This document shows positions 60,706 through 64,000 of a stretch of 64,000 nt of DNA, piece after piece (the first letter of the stretch is position 1; every line of letters begins with the position of its first letter). A program made the translations under genes and the position numbers. Source of the stretch: Delphinapterus leucas (lineage: Eukaryota > Chordata > Mammalia > Artiodactyla > Monodontidae); assembly GCF_002288925.2 (NCBI RefSeq), contig NW_022098021.1:32931203-32995202 (forward strand). The letters run 5' to 3'. The notes under the pieces were generated by a model that saw only the letters and a program-made list of their open reading frames with translations, did no database searches and had not been told where the DNA came from.

Positions 60706-62226
60706 CCCTTTTTCTCTTTGTCTCTGACACCTCTGCTTTCTTTCAGAAATGGTGTTTTTTAAGTGGCAGTATTTCCCCACTCTGGACTTAGAAAAAGCTC
60801 ATCTCGGCATCTAACTTTTTCTTTATGTAAGATTTTCAACAATAGACAAGATACGGGTGGAAGGAAACCAATATTCTACTACCCCTTGACAATAAATATG
60901 TTTTTAATTGAAGAGTGACAAGTGTCTTAGAGAATAGGAGCTTTTTCCCCAAGAAGAATGCTCATGTGTACATCTGTGGTAAAGTAGCCATTGTAAAGTG
61001 ATAATACCTCCTGCCTATTCTATCCACTCCAACTACTCCTGAATTCAAGGCAGGTATTAATGGATGGCCCAGCTTTATTATTCTTCTGCTGCACAGCGGG
61101 TCAGAGACACTGTCTGTATTTGGGGTCTCTGTTGTTCTCACACAGAACTTAAATAGCAGTTTGTTCTCCTTTTGAAATAGAAGCCTAAACCACAATTATT
61201 TTTTTAACCTTACCTTAGGAAAAGCCTTGGTAGTTCAGCGATATCCAGAAATATGGACTTTTCAGGAGACATCAAAGTGTACCCTCCATCAATCTGAGCA
61301 TTGTTTGATCTCACAGAGGCAAGGTAATGTGCCTTTATTACTGTTGCTTTCTCTATTACAGCTATTATGGATTGTACAGTCATGGTAGATTATTATTACA
61401 GGGACACTGCTCTCGTATCACATCCTCCCATTTGCGTCAGCCTCCTGGAAAAGGTGCAGGGGAGAGAATCTCAACCCGACATGGCATCTGTTCTTCACAG
61501 CCTCTCTGCTCACAGCAATTATAGCGTAAAGCAGCGTTCTCTTGGTACTGTTTCCTTATCCCGTTTCTTTTCTTTTCATACTCCTAGTTGAAAGCCTCTT
61601 GGAACAAAAGAATATTCGGAAAAAGAGTAGGCCACAAACAAAAGTCATGAGGATTAGTATAGCATGCCAGTGTCTATGGTCATTTCCTACTTTGTTCACC
61701 TGCTCACAGGTGCCTGCTTTGTGGTTGCTGCTGACAGTATCTGTAACACCCAAACCAGTGTAACTGCTGGAGTTCCCTAACCTATTTCACACTCTAGTGA
61801 CAGCACTAGAAGACACCCACTGAGGGTCTTAGTTTGGGTTTCCCCAGAAGAAGACTCTGAGACAAGGATTCTAATGAAAATTTCCCCAGGAAGCCAGGGG
61901 AGGTGGTGCCATTTGGAATCCAACGACTCCAGCTTCCCATAGTGGTAGGGGACATGGGGGAAACAGGTGTCAGTAGTGGGATGGCCCCACTTTCCACATG
62001 GTGCTGGATCTGTCTCCCCCTGCTTGGGAGTAGAGGAGTCGTGGAAAGACAGAGTGCAGAGAAGGGCAGCAGGAGAAGAGGTGACTGTGGTCCTGGCCAG
62101 CCATCCAGGTCTCTGCCCAGGTGGAAAGTGTATTGTGGAGGAACATCCCTGCCTGGGTCCAGGTTCAGCAGCTAGGGTGAGGATTCTCCAGTAGACACAG
62201 CAAAGGCGATCATGAGAGAGCCTCAG
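60706..62226. other. Unassigned stretch
   Basis: No gene recognised. The sequence near 61830-61880 ('tttgggtttccccagaagaa') may be an old repeat. Overlapping frames at 61903-62194 (+) and 61806-61997 (-) contradict one another and show no recognisable domain. Confidence 0.4.
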
Positions 62227-62240
62227 AATTCCCCTTCTTG

Positions 62241-62452
62241 GGACTTCCCTGGCGATCAGTGGTTAAGACTCTGCGCTTCCACTGCAGGAGGCACAGGTGT
62301 GATCCCTGGTCAGGGAACCAAGATCCCCGCATGCCTCAGTGTGGCCAAAAATAAGTAAGTAAGTATGTAAATAAATAAATGGAATTTGGAATCCAACAAT
62401 AATAGTTAAAAAAAGAAAGAAAAACAACTCATCCATTGGACATTAAAAAAAT
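62241..62452 (+). mobile_element. CHR-type SINE (minimal variant) with extra 3' tail
   Basis: The SINE body runs 62241-62352 ('gacttccctggcgatcagtg' to 'tgtggccaaaaataag'), followed by a (TAAG/TAAA)n tail to about 62380. The candidate target-site duplication AATTCCCCTTCT (62227-62238 and 62453-62464) lies only after a further 70 bases of non-SINE sequence that ends in its own A-run. Confidence 0.8.
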
Positions 62453-62599
62453 AATTCCCCTTCTCATTTTTGAAGCACAGAGAGGATGAACTGAGGCCAG
62501 AACAAACTTTGATCCTTTATTTGCTCTCTCAACATGTCCCTACACTGTTCTAGGTTCAGGAAGACAATAATAAGAGGTAGTAGCTATAGGACATAGAGC

Positions 62600-62755
62600 A
62601 GGCCCCGGTCTGTGAGGTAGCCACATTTTACAGAGGAAAGCTGAAGCACAGAGAGATTAAGGAACCTGCCCAAGGCCACACAGCTGGGAGGTAGCAGGGC
62701 CAGGATTTGAACTCCAGCAGCCTTTCCCGCAGAGTCTGTTCTTGTGACCCCAGCA
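62600..62755 (-). repeat. MIR SINE, minus strand
   Basis: 'ttttacagaggaaagctgaa', 'gcacagagagattaaggaac', 'gcccaaggccacacagctgg' and 'ggccaggatttgaactccag' match the MIR reverse complement very well. Confidence 0.88.
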
Positions 62756-64000
62756 CACACTGTCATGAGAAAATAATGTCTATTTACATTTGTGCTCACT
62801 TTCACTTCTTGACGTTTTCCCAACATGAAGGACGAAATGGGGGAGCAGTGTCTTGGGAGATTCATAGCTTCCTTTGGGGAGATTCTTGGATTTAGGCCTC
62901 ATGTCTGGGACCATCAGTGCCTACTCCCTTACTTGCTTTGTATGATTGGTTTTTATAAGTAAAACATGATTTACCAAAGGAAGCAGGCCCAGAGTAGTAT
63001 CCTTAGCATATGGCAAAGGGCCTCGTGCTTGGGATTATAAACTTTTCATTGATTGTGTCTTACCTCTCTTATGACTTTATATTTCTATTTCCATGTTAAC
63101 ATACCTATTTTCCCCCATCCAGTTTATGGAATAAAGAGAAGTGGAAACCATTTCTTTCTCCAAGGCAATGATTACAGAACTTAAGGTAAATCCAGACATC
63201 ATAAACCTTCAGTATTTCTGTCGGGAAAATGTGCTGGGCATGATAATTATTCAGGCAACTCTTTCCTCCCAGGAGGACAGGCAGTTATTTTGACAGCTTA
63301 TTTCATAAGTTACAGATAAAGTTTACATTGTCAATTAATGGGAATCCACCAGGTAATAGTCATGAGCTCTCGGGGGACAATCTCAAAGCTGTTTCCAAAT
63401 GTCCTTTATGGCAGCATATGGGCGTATCCTCCACTTCATCACCAGGTCAATCGGCAGTTGCTCTTTAATATGGTATGTTCTTCATGCACCAGTGCAATTT
63501 CCAAGTTCCATCATATTTGTTTTTTCCCCCTTGGTGCCTGAAAGTTGCTTAAGCTGCTGATTATTGCCTTGCCATGAGCTCTGATCACTATTCTGGATAG
63601 TAGGCATTCAGATGTCATCTTTAATTTGTGATATTAATATTGAACACCATCACCGTTCAGTGGTTTTAGTGAAGTATTCACATATAGACTAGCAAAGCGT
63701 TTGAACAGTGCATTGAAAACTGTCTGTTCCTAATTGGAACTGTAAAGTTTACCACAGCATCTTCATGACGTGGATATGATTTCTGGTTATAAAGTGGCCT
63801 TGGAAGTTTTCTTTCAAAAACAAATGAGATGTGTTTTTGCAGCTCTGTATTTCCTCACCTATTCAGACCATTAATGATTGGTGGTGACAGTGCTTGGGGA
63901 ACAGTTTTTTACAACCTCACACACTTTAAGAAAGATTAATTATCTCCAAGAGTTTTTACTGGGAATCACATTTAAAATTAGTGACCTAATTAGTTAAGAA
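62756..64000. other. Unassigned stretch to the end of the window
   Basis: No gene, RNA gene or clear repeat recognised. A 67-codon frame at 63338-63541 shows no recognisable domain. Confidence 0.4.

Noticed and set aside
61806..62194. Overlapping frames on both strands
   Set aside because: They contradict each other and show no domain; probably an old repeat or chance.

Overview
This window looks like ordinary mammalian nuclear DNA from a cetacean or a close relative. The main evidence is about ten tRNA-derived SINEs of the CHR/CHRL type (head GGGCTTCCCTGG, tRNA-like B box GGGTTCGA), together with L1 lineages of artiodactyl/cetacean type. I see no pig PRE-1 elements and no ruminant BovB. There are no bacterial or phage features. 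I found no intact protein-coding gene and no convincing exon of a host gene; nearly all of the longer open frames lie in transposable elements or are chance frames.

Layout. 1-3360: old L2 pieces, then an ancient minus-strand L1M. 3361-8600: a 5'-truncated L1 on the + strand, bounded by a 16-bp target-site duplication and inserted into that L1M; it carries a second, tiny L1 tail nested in its ORF2. 8600-26860: unique DNA with L1M, L2, MIR, MaLR-type LTR, hAT and CHR SINE insertions. 26866-28903: a complete processed pseudogene of TMED2 on the minus strand with poly(A) tail and a perfect 15-bp target-site duplication. 28990-31125: hAT, L1-tail, L2 and SINE pieces. 31128-36990: layered ancient minus-strand L1s with SINE and Tigger insertions. 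37000-42235: MIR, a long minus-strand L2 split by a solo LTR, and unique DNA. 42236-48139: a near-full-length but decayed minus-strand L1 that keeps its 5' UTR. 48225-49770: another L1 tail and L2 pieces. 49780-56790: mostly unassigned. 56800-60010: the most structured part, with a MIR split by a MER20-like hAT element, an L1/SINE junction, a perfect 245-bp tandem duplication, a CpG-rich island and a long inverted repeat with arms of about 190 bp. 60010-64000: L2, MIR and a SINE with an unusual 3' tail.

No genes work together here in the usual sense. The history is one of successive retrotransposition, including L1-driven copying of a cellular mRNA (TMED2) and of SINEs. The items most worth a second look are the inverted repeat at 58974-59714, the tandem duplication at 57693-58182 beside the CpG island, the nested L1 that replaced target bases instead of duplicating them, the SINE with a possible 3' transduction at 62241-62452, and the palindromic microsatellite at 32611-32670. 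Repeat family names come from recognised consensus phrases held in memory; no database search was run.
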